This document shows positions 1 to 6,249 of a DNA stretch of 8,273 bases, piece after piece (positions within the stretch are counted from its first letter, which is position 1; every line of letters starts with the position of its first letter). The notes beneath the pieces are model-generated. The model was not told the DNA's origin and made no database searches. It saw only the letters and a program-made list of their open reading frames with translations. A program made the position numbers and the translations under genes. Source of the stretch: an uncultured Eubacteriales bacterium (GTDB taxonomy: Bacteria; Bacillota_A; Clostridia; Christensenellales; Aristaeellaceae); NCBI GenBank assembly GCA_902775835.1, contig CACYNZ010000164.1:1-8273 (forward strand), in the 5' to 3' direction.

Positions 1-2
1 TG

Positions 3-131
3 ATTATTGTTAGAAACAATGGATGGATAAAATATCAGAGCCTAAGAAATACACCACTTAAACAGAACGAACCAAGCCAAATTAAGAACGATTTGATATT
101 GAATGATTATTTATTCAGTGTCAGAATTTAA
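3..131 (+). CDS. possible C-terminal end of an unrecognised protein, cut by the left edge
   Basis: A reading frame is open from the first bases of the window to a TAA at 129-131 and would encode about 42 residues, ending in LFSVRI. It is AT-rich, and a stop-free run of this length is somewhat unlikely, but not impossible, by chance at this composition. I recognise no family. It ends 13 bases before the recognisable tRNA-Asn 3' fragment and partly overlaps the place where the 5' half of that tRNA should be. It may be the terminal gene of an element that integrated at the tRNA. This is a weak call. Confidence 0.25.
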   Translation: MIVRNNGWIKYQSLRNTPLKQNEPSQIKNDLILNDYLFSVRI

Positions 132-144
132 GAGCAACAATATA

Positions 145-189
145 GCTGTTAACCGAGTTGTTGTAGGTTCGAGCCCTACCTGGGGAGCA
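145..189 (+). pseudogene. tRNA-Asn (GTT) 3' half with degenerate 5' half; possible attachment-site remnant
   Basis: Visible are the anticodon loop CTGTTAA at 146-152 (anticodon GTT, Asn), the 3' anticodon-stem strand CCGAG, a five-base variable loop, and a perfect T-arm (GTAGG, loop TTCGAGC, CCTAC at 163-179). The 3' acceptor strand CTGGGGA (180-186) and discriminator G187 follow. The 5' side does not fit: the bases before the anticodon loop do not pair with CCGAG, and no 5' acceptor strand TCCCCAG is present upstream. Short scraps such as AGAGCAAC at 131-138 could be D-arm relics. The break lies in the anticodon arm, a common crossover point for tyrosine recombinases that integrate into tRNA genes. 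It is either an att remnant or a decayed tRNA, and not a functional tRNA. Confidence 0.75.
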
Positions 190-191
190 TT

Positions 192-220
192 AAGGCTTGT
201 CAATGTGACAGGCCTTTTTT
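192..220 (+). terminator. Rho-independent terminator behind the tRNA-Asn fragment
   Basis: An 11-bp stem (192-202 with 206-216, one T-G wobble) closes a three-base loop and runs into a T tract ending at 220. It starts three bases after the tRNA 3' end, as expected for the original terminator of the tRNA gene. Confidence 0.8.
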
Positions 221-311
221 GTGTCTGAGTGACGCGATGGAACGAAACCTTTATACGAAGAATTGAAGTATGAGCCAGGATTTTCTGGCAGCTGAAACAG
301 TATGGAGCTGA

Positions 312-506
312 CACACAAGATTCATTCATGTTTTACAGGATGGGCTGGATGATAAATTCTTAACGGATCAAAGGATGTATACCATTTCAGCCCATATTGG
401 GTTTATGCAAAGTGCTATCTATGATAAGATTTTGTATATGAAATCGTATGGTGGAACTGAGCCTGCGGATGCAATGAAATGTATATTGTTTAGTGCGAGA
501 AATTGA
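312..506 (+). pseudogene. decayed coding stretch, family not recognised
   Basis: The 221-549 stretch holds no intact gene. One frame is open from 312 to a TGA at 504-506 and reads like protein (for example MYTISAHIGFMQSAIYDKIL), but it has no start codon with a ribosome binding site and a stop lies immediately upstream. Other frames at 235-320 also give short plausible runs ended by stops. This looks like a gene fragment with at least one frameshift. I cannot name the family. Confidence 0.25.
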
Positions 507-561
507 GAATGGCGTTACGAGCTATGGATGACGGTGCATAATCGAGGAGATGAGAATAGGC

Positions 562-1119
562 ATGAAAATATTGTTGTTTGGAGTTTCAAACGTAGGGAAA
601 ACGACTGTGGGGAAACAATTAGCCGAGCGGCTTGGATATATGTTTTACGATCTTGACGAAGAAATCAAAAAATATATGAATATGACTTTGGAAGAATTTA
701 CCAATACATCTGACTTGGAATGGAGGGACCGGAAACGCGGCATAGTGATGAAGCACATCTTGGACTTGAATGAAGAACTTGTATTGGCGGTTACACCGAT
801 TTCCTATACTGGTAATATTTCGAGAAGTATTCATGCAAGTGATAGTTTGCTTATAGAACTATATGATTCACCGGAAAATATATTCTCCAGACTCGTCTTC
901 AGCGATGAGAATGATCATGTATATACGGATGACGAATATAAAGAACGTTATAAACAGTATTATCTGAAAATGATTAGTGAAGACCTTGAATGGTATGGAA
1001 AGACTTACCGGAGGCTAAAGATTCAGAACAGGGTATATATGAATAATGATTCTCCGGAAAAGGTCGTGGATAAGATACTGGATACAGTTTTGCCGAAGTA
1101 CAGCAAAGGAAATGCATGA
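562..1119 (+). CDS. shikimate kinase-like P-loop protein, 185 residues
   Basis: This is a small cytosolic P-loop protein, probably an NTP-dependent kinase. Walker A is G7-VSNV-GKT (residues 7-14) after a short hydrophobic strand (ILLF). The sequence then follows the shikimate-kinase layout: FYDLDEE at 28-34 (the DxD region), an E-x-R region near 53-55, and a C-terminal SPEKVVDKIL helix. The substrate-binding GGG usual in shikimate kinases, expected near residues 79-81, is replaced by PIS, so shikimate is probably not the substrate. I chose ATG 562 because the GAGGAG at 544-549 abuts the alternative ATG at 550 but is 12 bases from 562. No partner genes are close and the gene sits alone in AT-rich DNA beside decayed genes, which suggests acquisition by transfer. 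The fold assignment is fairly secure; the substrate is unknown. Confidence 0.75.
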   Translation: MKILLFGVSNVGKTTVGKQLAERLGYMFYDLDEEIKKYMNMTLEEFTNTSDLEWRDRKRGIVMKHILDLNEELVLAVTPISYTGNISRSIHASDSLLIELYDSPENIFSRLVFSDENDHVYTDDEYKERYKQYYLKMISEDLEWYGKTYRRLKIQNRVYMNNDSPEKVVDKILDTVLPKYSKGNA

Positions 1120-1264
1120 TCTATAAATGCCATGACGGTACTTGTGGGATATTTACAATGCAATTTGGATAAGTTTTTTCTGTTTTAGGATGATTTTCTT
1201 CCTGAGGATCTGGCGGACCATGTAAAAAATGCCAAGGACGTTTCGTATGCTGGCAGGAGGTTCC

Positions 1265-1501
1265 GGTTGCGAAGAACTCATCCGCAGGAATTTCTTCGCA
1301 TGCCTTGGCCCGAGCCAAACCACGAGCCATATTTGCATTGAATTCATCTTTACTCATCTTATCAAGAGGAAGCGGCCTATTTGCTGGAACTTGGCGGACG
1401 GAACGGCACTCCTCTCCACAGGATGATCTGCTGGTATAACATATTATTGGCGTTTGAAAGCGGTGATTCCAAACTGCGCAGAAAACTCCTTCTGCTTCCA
1501 C
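1265..1501 (-). pseudogene. RelB/DinJ-family antitoxin pseudogene, frameshifted
   Basis: Read on the - strand, pieces of a RelB/DinJ antitoxin follow one another in the right order but in different frames. First comes VEAEGVF (from 1501), then AQFGITAF in a second frame. NANNMLYQQIILWRGVPF (about 1457-1380) is in a third frame. RPLPLDKMSKDEFNANMARG and onward to PADEFFAT (1378-1265) is back in the first frame. This matches the family pattern: ribbon-helix-helix with a hydrophobic AINMFxQQ-type helix, the GIPF motif, then an acidic C-terminal tail that wraps the toxin. At least three frameshifts make it non-functional. No start region and no RelE/YafQ toxin gene can be seen downstream (below 1265), so the toxin has probably been deleted. 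Confidence 0.6.
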
Positions 1502-1680
1502 GTTGTTTTCGGGTTCTGCTTTTCAAAGAACCACTTTACTTGCGTCTATTCAACTACCGCAGTTTATAGCACTCATTCTTTTCGAAAGCTTCTATTTGAT
1601 TGGGAACTGCTTCTGTTTGCTCCTGGTCAGTTTTTTTTCTGCAGATGAACCTTTTGCTTTCGAAAAGCGACTTTACAGGT

Positions 1681-1694
1681 GAAAACCGGTTTTC
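1681..1694. promoter_or_regulatory. 14-bp palindrome upstream of ECF sigma gene, candidate operator
   Basis: GAAAACCGGTTTTC is a perfect dyad ending 13 bases before the GGGAGG ribosome binding site of the downstream sigma gene. Its position would place it at or near a transcription start. No convincing -35/-10 pair could be assigned around it. Confidence 0.3.
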
Positions 1695-1721
1695 AAGCAC
1701 AAAAGAAGGGAGGTTAAGCCC

Positions 1722-3023
1722 GTGGATGAATTTGAAACACTGCTCGTTTCCAGCAAAACAGCGGTGGAGAGATGGCTCAAGGCACGTATCAGCAATCGTG
1801 CGGATGCTGAAGATATCCTGCAGGAGACGTGTCTTGCTGCATTCCGGGGCTTTGCAGGACTCCAGAACAAAGCATCCTTCCTTCCGTGGATTCTTGGCAT
1901 TGCAAGACGAAAATGTGCGGATTGGTACCGCGTTCAGGCGAAGAACCGTACTGTACCTATGGATCACCTGCCGGACCAGCCAGAGACCGTACCTGTGGAT
2001 TCTGCTGTAGAGGAGACACTGGACAGTCTCCCCGAGAAAGACCGGCAGATGCTTCGTCTGTTCTATCAGGAAAGGCTGTCGCAGAGGCAGATCTCCGATC
2101 AGCTGTGTATTCCGGAAGGTACTGTCAAAAGCCGGATGAACGCGGCAAGAACAAGATTCCGGGCCGCATACCCGTATCCGCCCAAAGGAGAAAGTATCAT
2201 GAAGCATGAAGAAAAAAAGTCTTTACCGAAATATCTGCCAGAGTATTCGATTGTGTGGAAAGAAGAGCCGCCTTTTGCAGTCAGGTGCGAAGAGATGACC
2301 GGATGGTTCATTGTTCCGCATATTGGAGAAAGCCTTGTCTGGGGCATGTATGATTTACCGTCACGGGAGCTTGATGTCTCCTATGAAATGACTGTTACAG
2401 GTCCGGCAAGGGTACATGGACTGGAGGGCGTGGCAATCCGGGCAAAGGTAATGTCGCCGCAGACTGCGATCGCTGAAGGCAATCCGATGAACGATGCTGT
2501 TGCTGCATCCAGCGGCGGTCAGGAGGAATGGACGTTTATTGCGCAGGAGAAGGACGGCTTTACCCGTTTTCTCTCTGCGGAGCATATCGAAGAGGGCACT
2601 AGAACACTGACTACATTCCTTGACGGCAAAGAGTTCATGGACAATTGGGGATTTGGCGAGGATAACTGTGGAACACCGATCGATCGACAGGCAGAAGGAA
2701 AAATCATAAAGAAGGGCTCAACGATCACAACAGCCTGCGACAGGGCTTTCATGGACATCGTAGGCAGATGTGAAGTGACAATCGGCGGCAGGGCCTATGA
2801 TACGGTCTGTCTGATGGATCTGGGCATGTATGAGGAAGGCATGGTGAGCGAGCAGTATCTGGATCGGGATGGCCGCACAGTACTCTGGCGGCGGTTCAAT
2901 CAGGACGATTGGGCGATTGAACGCTATGGTAAAAAGTGGTCGGAACTTCTCCCGAACAATGAACAGATGACCATCAATGGAAAGCAATATGTGCACTGGT
3001 ATGACTGTATCTGCCTCAGGTAA
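1722..3023 (+). CDS. ECF sigma factor fused to a C-terminal domain of unknown function, 433 residues
   Basis: The N-terminal part (about 1-155) is an ECF sigma factor. Region 2 is at about 5-70, with the ADAEDILQETCLAAF core and the WILGIARRKCADWYR DNA-binding segment. Region 4 is at about 97-150, with the helix-turn-helix LSQRQISDQLCIPEGTVKSR. Residues 160-433 form a second domain rich in predicted beta strands with no transmembrane segment; I do not recognise it. Conserved-looking patches are WGMYDLPSRE, NWGFGEDNCG, VLWRRFNQDDW and KQYVHWYDC near the end. The start is GTG 1722, eight bases after GGGAGG (1708-1713). No anti-sigma gene follows, so the fused domain may regulate the sigma part or act as its effector; this is inference. 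A typical ECF sigma is about 160-200 residues, so this is more than twice the usual length. A second translation start appears to lie at the domain junction (ATG 2199). Confidence 0.85.
   Translation: MDEFETLLVSSKTAVERWLKARISNRADAEDILQETCLAAFRGFAGLQNKASFLPWILGIARRKCADWYRVQAKNRTVPMDHLPDQPETVPVDSAVEETLDSLPEKDRQMLRLFYQERLSQRQISDQLCIPEGTVKSRMNAARTRFRAAYPYPPKGESIMKHEEKKSLPKYLPEYSIVWKEEPPFAVRCEEMTGWFIVPHIGESLVWGMYDLPSRELDVSYEMTVTGPARVHGLEGVAIRAKVMSPQTAIAEGNPMNDAVAASSGGQEEWTFIAQEKDGFTRFLSAEHIEEGTRTLTTFLDGKEFMDNWGFGEDNCGTPIDRQAEGKIIKKGSTITTACDRAFMDIVGRCEVTIGGRAYDTVCLMDLGMYEEGMVSEQYLDRDGRTVLWRRFNQDDWAIERYGKKWSELLPNNEQMTINGKQYVHWYDCICLR
2185..2201 (+). promoter_or_regulatory. internal ribosome binding site and in-frame ATG at the sigma/C-domain junction
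   Basis: AAGGAG at 2185-2190 is followed, after eight bases, by an ATG at 2199-2201 that is in frame with the sigma gene and encodes Met160. It sits exactly between the end of sigma region 4 and the start of the C-terminal domain. The spacing and sequence are as good as a normal gene start. It could direct separate synthesis of a 274-residue C-terminal protein from the same mRNA. Confidence 0.5.
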
Positions 3024-3039
3024 GAATCCATCAGACAGC

Positions 3040-3070
3040 AAAGCGCCGCATCAATGCGGCGCTTTCTTTT
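3040..3070 (+). terminator. Rho-independent terminator of the fused sigma gene
   Basis: An 11-bp GC-rich stem (3040-3050 with 3055-3065) has the loop TCAA and is followed by CTTTT. It begins 16 bases after the TAA of the fused sigma gene. Its A-rich 5' side gives a short T run on the other strand too, so it can also serve the convergent - strand operon. Confidence 0.85.
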
Positions 3071-3074
3071 CCAG

Positions 3075-3104
3075 GCCCGCCCTGCGAATATGCACAGGGC
3101 GGGC
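3075..3104. repeat. GCCCGCCC-type extragenic hairpin between convergent genes
   Basis: GCCCGCCCTG (3075-3084) pairs perfectly with CAGGGCGGGC (3095-3104) across a ten-base loop. It lies between the terminator and the end of the - strand operon and would be the first hairpin met by transcripts of that operon. The 98 bases from 3105 to 3202 hold nothing else I can identify. The outer arm sequence recurs in the large hairpin at 6132-6221. Confidence 0.6.
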
Positions 3105-3202
3105 TAAATTGTCACATGGAAACGGATTGATCAGGAATGCCTGCAGTCACAGCAGATTTGGATGTTTATCATACATCGGAAGTGTACTGTTCAGCAGGAG
3201 GA

Positions 3203-5380
3203 TCAACCGTTTCCCCTGTCTCCAGGGCCGTGTATGTCGATACTCTGTTCATGTTCCGGGTCCCCTGCATCCAGGAAGGAGACACGCCATCCATCCCTGA
3301 CATCGGGGTCTGCCATAAACCAGACGGTCCACTTGAGCTTTTCTGTTTCCATTCCCGCATCCAGGCGCTGACAGAGAACGCCAACGGTGCTTTCAGCAGC
3401 ATAGGATTCCGCCTCCGGCGGCAGTTTCTCCCTTGCAAGGGCGACTGCTTCATCCCTGGTCATCTCATCCTCTCCGGGCACGCTTCGCCCCGAGCTTTTG
3501 AAGACGGATGCCTGAACGTCCAGAGGCCAGAGGCAGTCATTGATTCCGTATTCTGCCTGGGCATTGCCCATGGCCACCATGTCCACATCATACATGGATT
3601 CATCGCTGCTGAGGTTCTGAAGAGATTCCGGTAAGGGTTCCGTGCCGCTGGAGTCCTTCTCTTCCGTGCGCACTGCCATGCCGTTTTTATCCAGTTCCAC
3701 TTCAAAGTCCGGGAAATCAAGCCATTGACTCAGGAAACGGACTGTGTGATCCTGAATGTCTGTCTGCCAGTATCGCAGATCAAAGATCGGAAGGCTGTCC
3801 AGTTCGGGCATATCAAAGCTCATATCGGAAAAGCGGTGCAGCACGGCAAGCCTGGCTATATACAGCGGACCGTTCTCCTCCATCTCCAGATGCGACCAGA
3901 TGCGCCGGAGGGTGATCATGTGGAAGCTGGGCTCAAGGTCCGTGTGATCGCTCTTGTACATGTCCAGATCCGTCATGTCACCGGTTACGGCGTCGATTTC
4001 CACCACAATGGAGTCCATATAGCTTTCATCCCAGGGAAGCAGCCGGAATTTCCATATTGGATGCGGCTGGGCATCAATGAGAGAAGCGCAGTTCACATCC
4101 CCCAGATGAACGCCTGATTGCCGGAAGGCCTGTTCCTCGGCTTCCGTACGGGTGAGGAGTCCTTCATGCCAGGCAATCCAGGGTGTGGCCTTCACCACGC
4201 GGCCTTCCATCGTGGAAGCGGGTAGATCCGCGGCGCGTCCGGCGATTTCCGCCCAGGTGCCGCTGTCCCATGTATCATACCATCCATACTGACCGCGGTA
4301 CCGGGCGAGAATGTTGTCGGCGGTGATTTCGTCCACGTCGGTGCTGACAATGGTTACCCCGTGGGTGGCATCGTCCACGTGCGCTTCACACCTGCCCCAG
4401 TCCATGGTATGGCTGATAAAACTCACCCGCCAGCCCATGGGATCCGTGGTCCGGAAGGTCGCGGAATGATACTTTTCCGGATCCTCAAAGGGCACATCCC
4501 GGCCGGTCTGGTTCCGGATGCCTTCGGCGGCAAGGGAAACCGCTTCCTCTTCCGTCAGGGAGTAGACAAATCCGCGCTCCTCCGGCGTCCGCGGGGGCTC
4601 CGTTTCCACGGAGTGGACGTCGGTTACATTTCCGCTTCTGTCCAGGGAAGCTTCATAGATGATGCCCTCTTCCCGGGCCCTGGGCTGGCAGGATAAGCTC
4701 CAGGCAGATTCCGCGGAATCCGGCAGATAGCTGAGACGCAGAGCGAACTGTTCCCGGTCTTCCAGGGGCAGGTCTTCCCCGAATCTGGCCCGGATGGCAT
4801 TCAGCATCAGCTTTCGTGCTTCCTCTTCCGAGAGATCTTCAGGACCGGGAAGCACCACATGGTTTTCCGCGGCCCAGCCGATGGAAACCATCATATCCTG
4901 GAACCAGTGCTGCTCCGCCAGCGTCCATTCCGGATAATTTCCGCCGAAGGCCACGCGGCAGACGGCCATGATGGCCTCCTCCTCGTCATACCCTTCACCG
5001 TTGCGGATGGCTTCCATGATGGCGTGGTTTTCGTCCAGGTCAATGCCGTTTTCATTGCACGCCTGAATGAACGCGGCCAGCTCCTCCGGCGAATAGTCCA
5101 TTTCAATGCGCCACTCCGGATCATTTCCCTGGGCCATGGGTACGGCCACCTGCTCCACGATCTCCTTCGGGGAGAGGAGAGCCACGGCCAGCGCGGTCAC
5201 GGCAATCAGGACCAGTATAATGGCCAGCACAAGGCTGACTGACAGCTTTTTTTTCACGACGGGTTCACCTGTCCTTTCACGCTCTATGATCTGCTGCGCC
5301 AGCCAGGGATTCTCCCGCAGACCGGACAGGGTGGTATCAATGGCTTCGTGAACGGCTTTTCTTGTCAGTTCTTCACGCAT
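3203..5380 (-). CDS. single-pass membrane protein with PepSY-like repeats, probable anti-sigma/sensor partner of the ECF sigma factor, 725 residues
   Basis: Probable regulator of the sigma factor encoded just upstream. Residues 1-45 are charged and should be cytosolic. Residues 46-69 form one transmembrane helix (LSVSLVLAIILVLIAVTALA). The remaining 655 or so residues would lie outside the membrane. They contain at least four segments opening with the PepSY-like signature L/M-T-x-E/D-EA: about 183-258, 275-350, 409-475 and 639-715. Several continue into a WRVSF- or WKFRL-type strand and a D-x-x-G turn. The start is ATG 5380, preceded by GGAGGGAGG; it overlaps the stop of the sigma gene by eight bases (ATGCGTGA), so translation is coupled. 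There is no zinc-finger HCCC motif as in ZAS anti-sigma factors, so an anti-sigma role rests on gene order and topology. It is much larger than usual anti-sigma factors. Confidence 0.75.
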   Translation of the reverse strand: MREELTRKAVHEAIDTTLSGLRENPWLAQQIIERERTGEPVVKKKLSVSLVLAIILVLIAVTALAVALLSPKEIVEQVAVPMAQGNDPEWRIEMDYSPEELAAFIQACNENGIDLDENHAIMEAIRNGEGYDEEEAIMAVCRVAFGGNYPEWTLAEQHWFQDMMVSIGWAAENHVVLPGPEDLSEEEARKLMLNAIRARFGEDLPLEDREQFALRLSYLPDSAESAWSLSCQPRAREEGIIYEASLDRSGNVTDVHSVETEPPRTPEERGFVYSLTEEEAVSLAAEGIRNQTGRDVPFEDPEKYHSATFRTTDPMGWRVSFISHTMDWGRCEAHVDDATHGVTIVSTDVDEITADNILARYRGQYGWYDTWDSGTWAEIAGRAADLPASTMEGRVVKATPWIAWHEGLLTRTEAEEQAFRQSGVHLGDVNCASLIDAQPHPIWKFRLLPWDESYMDSIVVEIDAVTGDMTDLDMYKSDHTDLEPSFHMITLRRIWSHLEMEENGPLYIARLAVLHRFSDMSFDMPELDSLPIFDLRYWQTDIQDHTVRFLSQWLDFPDFEVELDKNGMAVRTEEKDSSGTEPLPESLQNLSSDESMYDVDMVAMGNAQAEYGINDCLWPLDVQASVFKSSGRSVPGEDEMTRDEAVALAREKLPPEAESYAAESTVGVLCQRLDAGMETEKLKWTVWFMADPDVRDGWRVSFLDAGDPEHEQSIDIHGPGDRGNG

Positions 5381-5891
5381 GATCCTCCCTCCTTTCCAGA
5401 ACTCTGCGCAGCAGCTGCCGGCCCTTTTCCAGCCGGCTGGATACGGAGGACTGGGCAATGCCCAGTGTCTGGGCGATCTCCGTGGTATTCATGTCCTGAT
5501 AATAATAGAGCATCAGCGCTTCCCGCAGCTTCCGGGGCAGGCTCATCAGAGCGAGGGTCAGCTCCACTTCGTCATCCGCCGGCTGGACAACCGGCTCCGG
5601 CAGGCTGTCCAGGGATACCCGACGGTCCATATGCCGGAACCAGGCACCCCGCCGCATGTCGCGGCAGGTATTGAGCGCAATCCTGCACAGCCATGTCTTC
5701 TCACTGCTTTCACCCCGGTACTGAGCATAGGCGCGGTAGGCTTTCAGGAATGTTTCCTGTACCGCATCCTCAGCCAGGGATTGGTCCTGAAGCTGCATAT
5801 AACACAGCCGCAGCAGGGCTGCCTGATGCTCGATCACCACACGTTCGATAAACGCTTCGCGTTCGCTGCCCGGATCCTTGACAGCATTCAT
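5373..5891 (-). CDS. ECF-type RNA polymerase sigma factor, 172 residues
   Basis: This protein would direct RNA polymerase to a small regulon, probably in response to an envelope signal relayed by the membrane protein that follows. Region 2 covers about 12-85: the LCYMQLQDQSLAEDAVQETF core, then KTWLCRIALNTCRDMRR for -10 recognition. Region 4 covers about 112-165 with the helix-turn-helix MNTTEIAQTLGIAQSSVSSR. The length is normal for the family. I chose ATG 5891 because AAGGGGGTGATC, a near-complete match to the 16S rRNA 3' end, lies directly upstream. A longer frame to about 6077 has no ribosome binding site and would cross the apparent end of the insertion sequence. The stop overlaps the next gene by eight bases, so the two form one operon. 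Such operons are often autoregulated. Confidence 0.9.
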   Translation of the reverse strand: MNAVKDPGSEREAFIERVVIEHQAALLRLCYMQLQDQSLAEDAVQETFLKAYRAYAQYRGESSEKTWLCRIALNTCRDMRRGAWFRHMDRRVSLDSLPEPVVQPADDEVELTLALMSLPRKLREALMLYYYQDMNTTEIAQTLGIAQSSVSSRLEKGRQLLRRVLERREDHA

Positions 5892-5912
5892 CCGGTGATC
5901 ACCCCCTTCAAA

Positions 5913-5941
5913 ATAATAGACGATGGAAAAGGCGGTTTTCA
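5913..5941 (-). promoter_or_regulatory. candidate promoter of the sigma/PepSY operon
   Basis: On the - strand TGAAAA (5941-5936) and TATTAT (5918-5913) are 17 bases apart and lie just upstream of the ribosome binding site. The -10 matches TATAAT at five of six positions and the -35 is poor. The predicted start leaves a very short leader. An ECF-type CGTC also occurs at the -10 side, but without a properly spaced AAC motif. Weak call. Confidence 0.3.
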
Positions 5942-6043
5942 TCGATGTTTTCAAAAACGGACAGCCGGGAACAGATCCGCCTGCCAAACGGCGGCATGCG
6001 GAAGCATGCTCGGACCATGACATCCTGGAAACACGGAAAGTGC

Positions 6044-6068
6044 TGTCAAGCAAAAGTGAAAATGTCCC
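6044..6068 (+). repeat. probable right terminal inverted repeat of the insertion sequence
   Basis: TGTCAAGCAAAAGTGAAAAT (6044-6063) and the following GTCCC match, in inverted orientation, the repeats at 8226-8270. CAAAAGTGA-N-AATGTC is shared with the outer copy. It begins with TGT, common at insertion-sequence tips. No second copy is obvious 25 bases further in. Confidence 0.55.
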
Positions 6069-6086
6069 GAAAATCATGAAACATTA

Positions 6087-6131
6087 GCGGCAGAATTTTA
6101 CCATGTTTGGCAATTCTGCCGCGGCTTTTTT
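6087..6131 (+). terminator. Rho-independent terminator facing into the insertion sequence
   Basis: An 11-bp stem (6087-6097 with 6112-6122) with a small inner CCA/TGG helix is followed by GGC and six T residues (6126-6131) on the + strand. No intact + strand gene lies upstream. Placed just inside the inverted repeat, it would stop transcription entering the element from the flank, a protective arrangement known in other insertion sequences. The three-base gap before the T tract weakens it slightly. Confidence 0.6.
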
Positions 6132-6221
6132 GCCCGCCCCCCGCAGCTGGCCGGGTGCCAATCCCGTAATCCAGCCTTTCAGGCTGGCGGGATTGTCGCC
6201 CGGCCAGCTGCGGGGGCGGGC
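6132..6221. repeat. 90-nt near-perfect hairpin (about 41 paired bases per arm)
   Basis: The left arm 6132-6177 pairs with the right arm 6181-6221 around a three-base loop (TTC). Interruptions are a single bulged C at 6142, one C-T mismatch (6158/6196) and a four-base bulge TAAT (6167-6170). The arms begin GCCCGCCCC and contain CAGCTGGCCGGG and CCAATCCCG. There is no T tract right after it on either strand, so it is not a standard terminator. The near-identity of the arms suggests a folded-back or actively maintained palindrome. It could be a MITE-like insert or the terminal helix of a structured RNA. Confidence 0.8.
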
Positions 6222-6249
6222 TAGTTAGTTGACAACCATATCAGCTGTC

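Larger units (their letters stand above)
1120..1721. other. gene-poor interval between the kinase-like gene and the ECF sigma gene
   Basis: Apart from the antitoxin pseudogene I see no intact gene here. At 1189-1257 a + strand frame gives a short protein-like run (FLPEDLADHVKNAK) that stops being convincing where the antitoxin relic begins. This suggests a deletion junction near 1260. At 1578-1589 and 1656-1667 there is a perfect 12-base inverted repeat (CTTTTCGAAAGC and its complement), and at 1681-1694 the palindrome GAAAACCGGTTTTC lies just upstream of the sigma gene. These are candidate operators, not proven ones. Confidence 0.4.

Noticed and set aside
111..329. 72-codon frame on the - strand containing VGLEPTTTRLTA
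   Set aside because: This peptide is the well-known artefact of translating the complement of a tRNA 3' half; the frame simply covers the tRNA-Asn fragment and terminator.
3725..5242. Several 100-130-codon frames on the + strand
   Set aside because: Shadows of the GC-rich PepSY gene on the opposite strand, with no family features or ribosome binding sites.
5381..5458. 26-residue N-terminal extension of the PepSY membrane protein
   Set aside because: It lies inside the sigma coding sequence; ATG 5380 has a strong GGAGG and the typical 8-base overlap.
5892..6077. N-terminal extension of the sigma factor
   Set aside because: No ribosome binding site at the upstream start, whereas ATG 5891 has a near-perfect one; the extension would encode insertion-sequence tip and promoter DNA.
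5923..6087. 54-codon + strand frame ending at the terminator 6087-6131
   Set aside because: Attractive because it ends at a terminator, but it has no ribosome binding site, overlaps the sigma operon leader and crosses the inferred tip of the insertion sequence.
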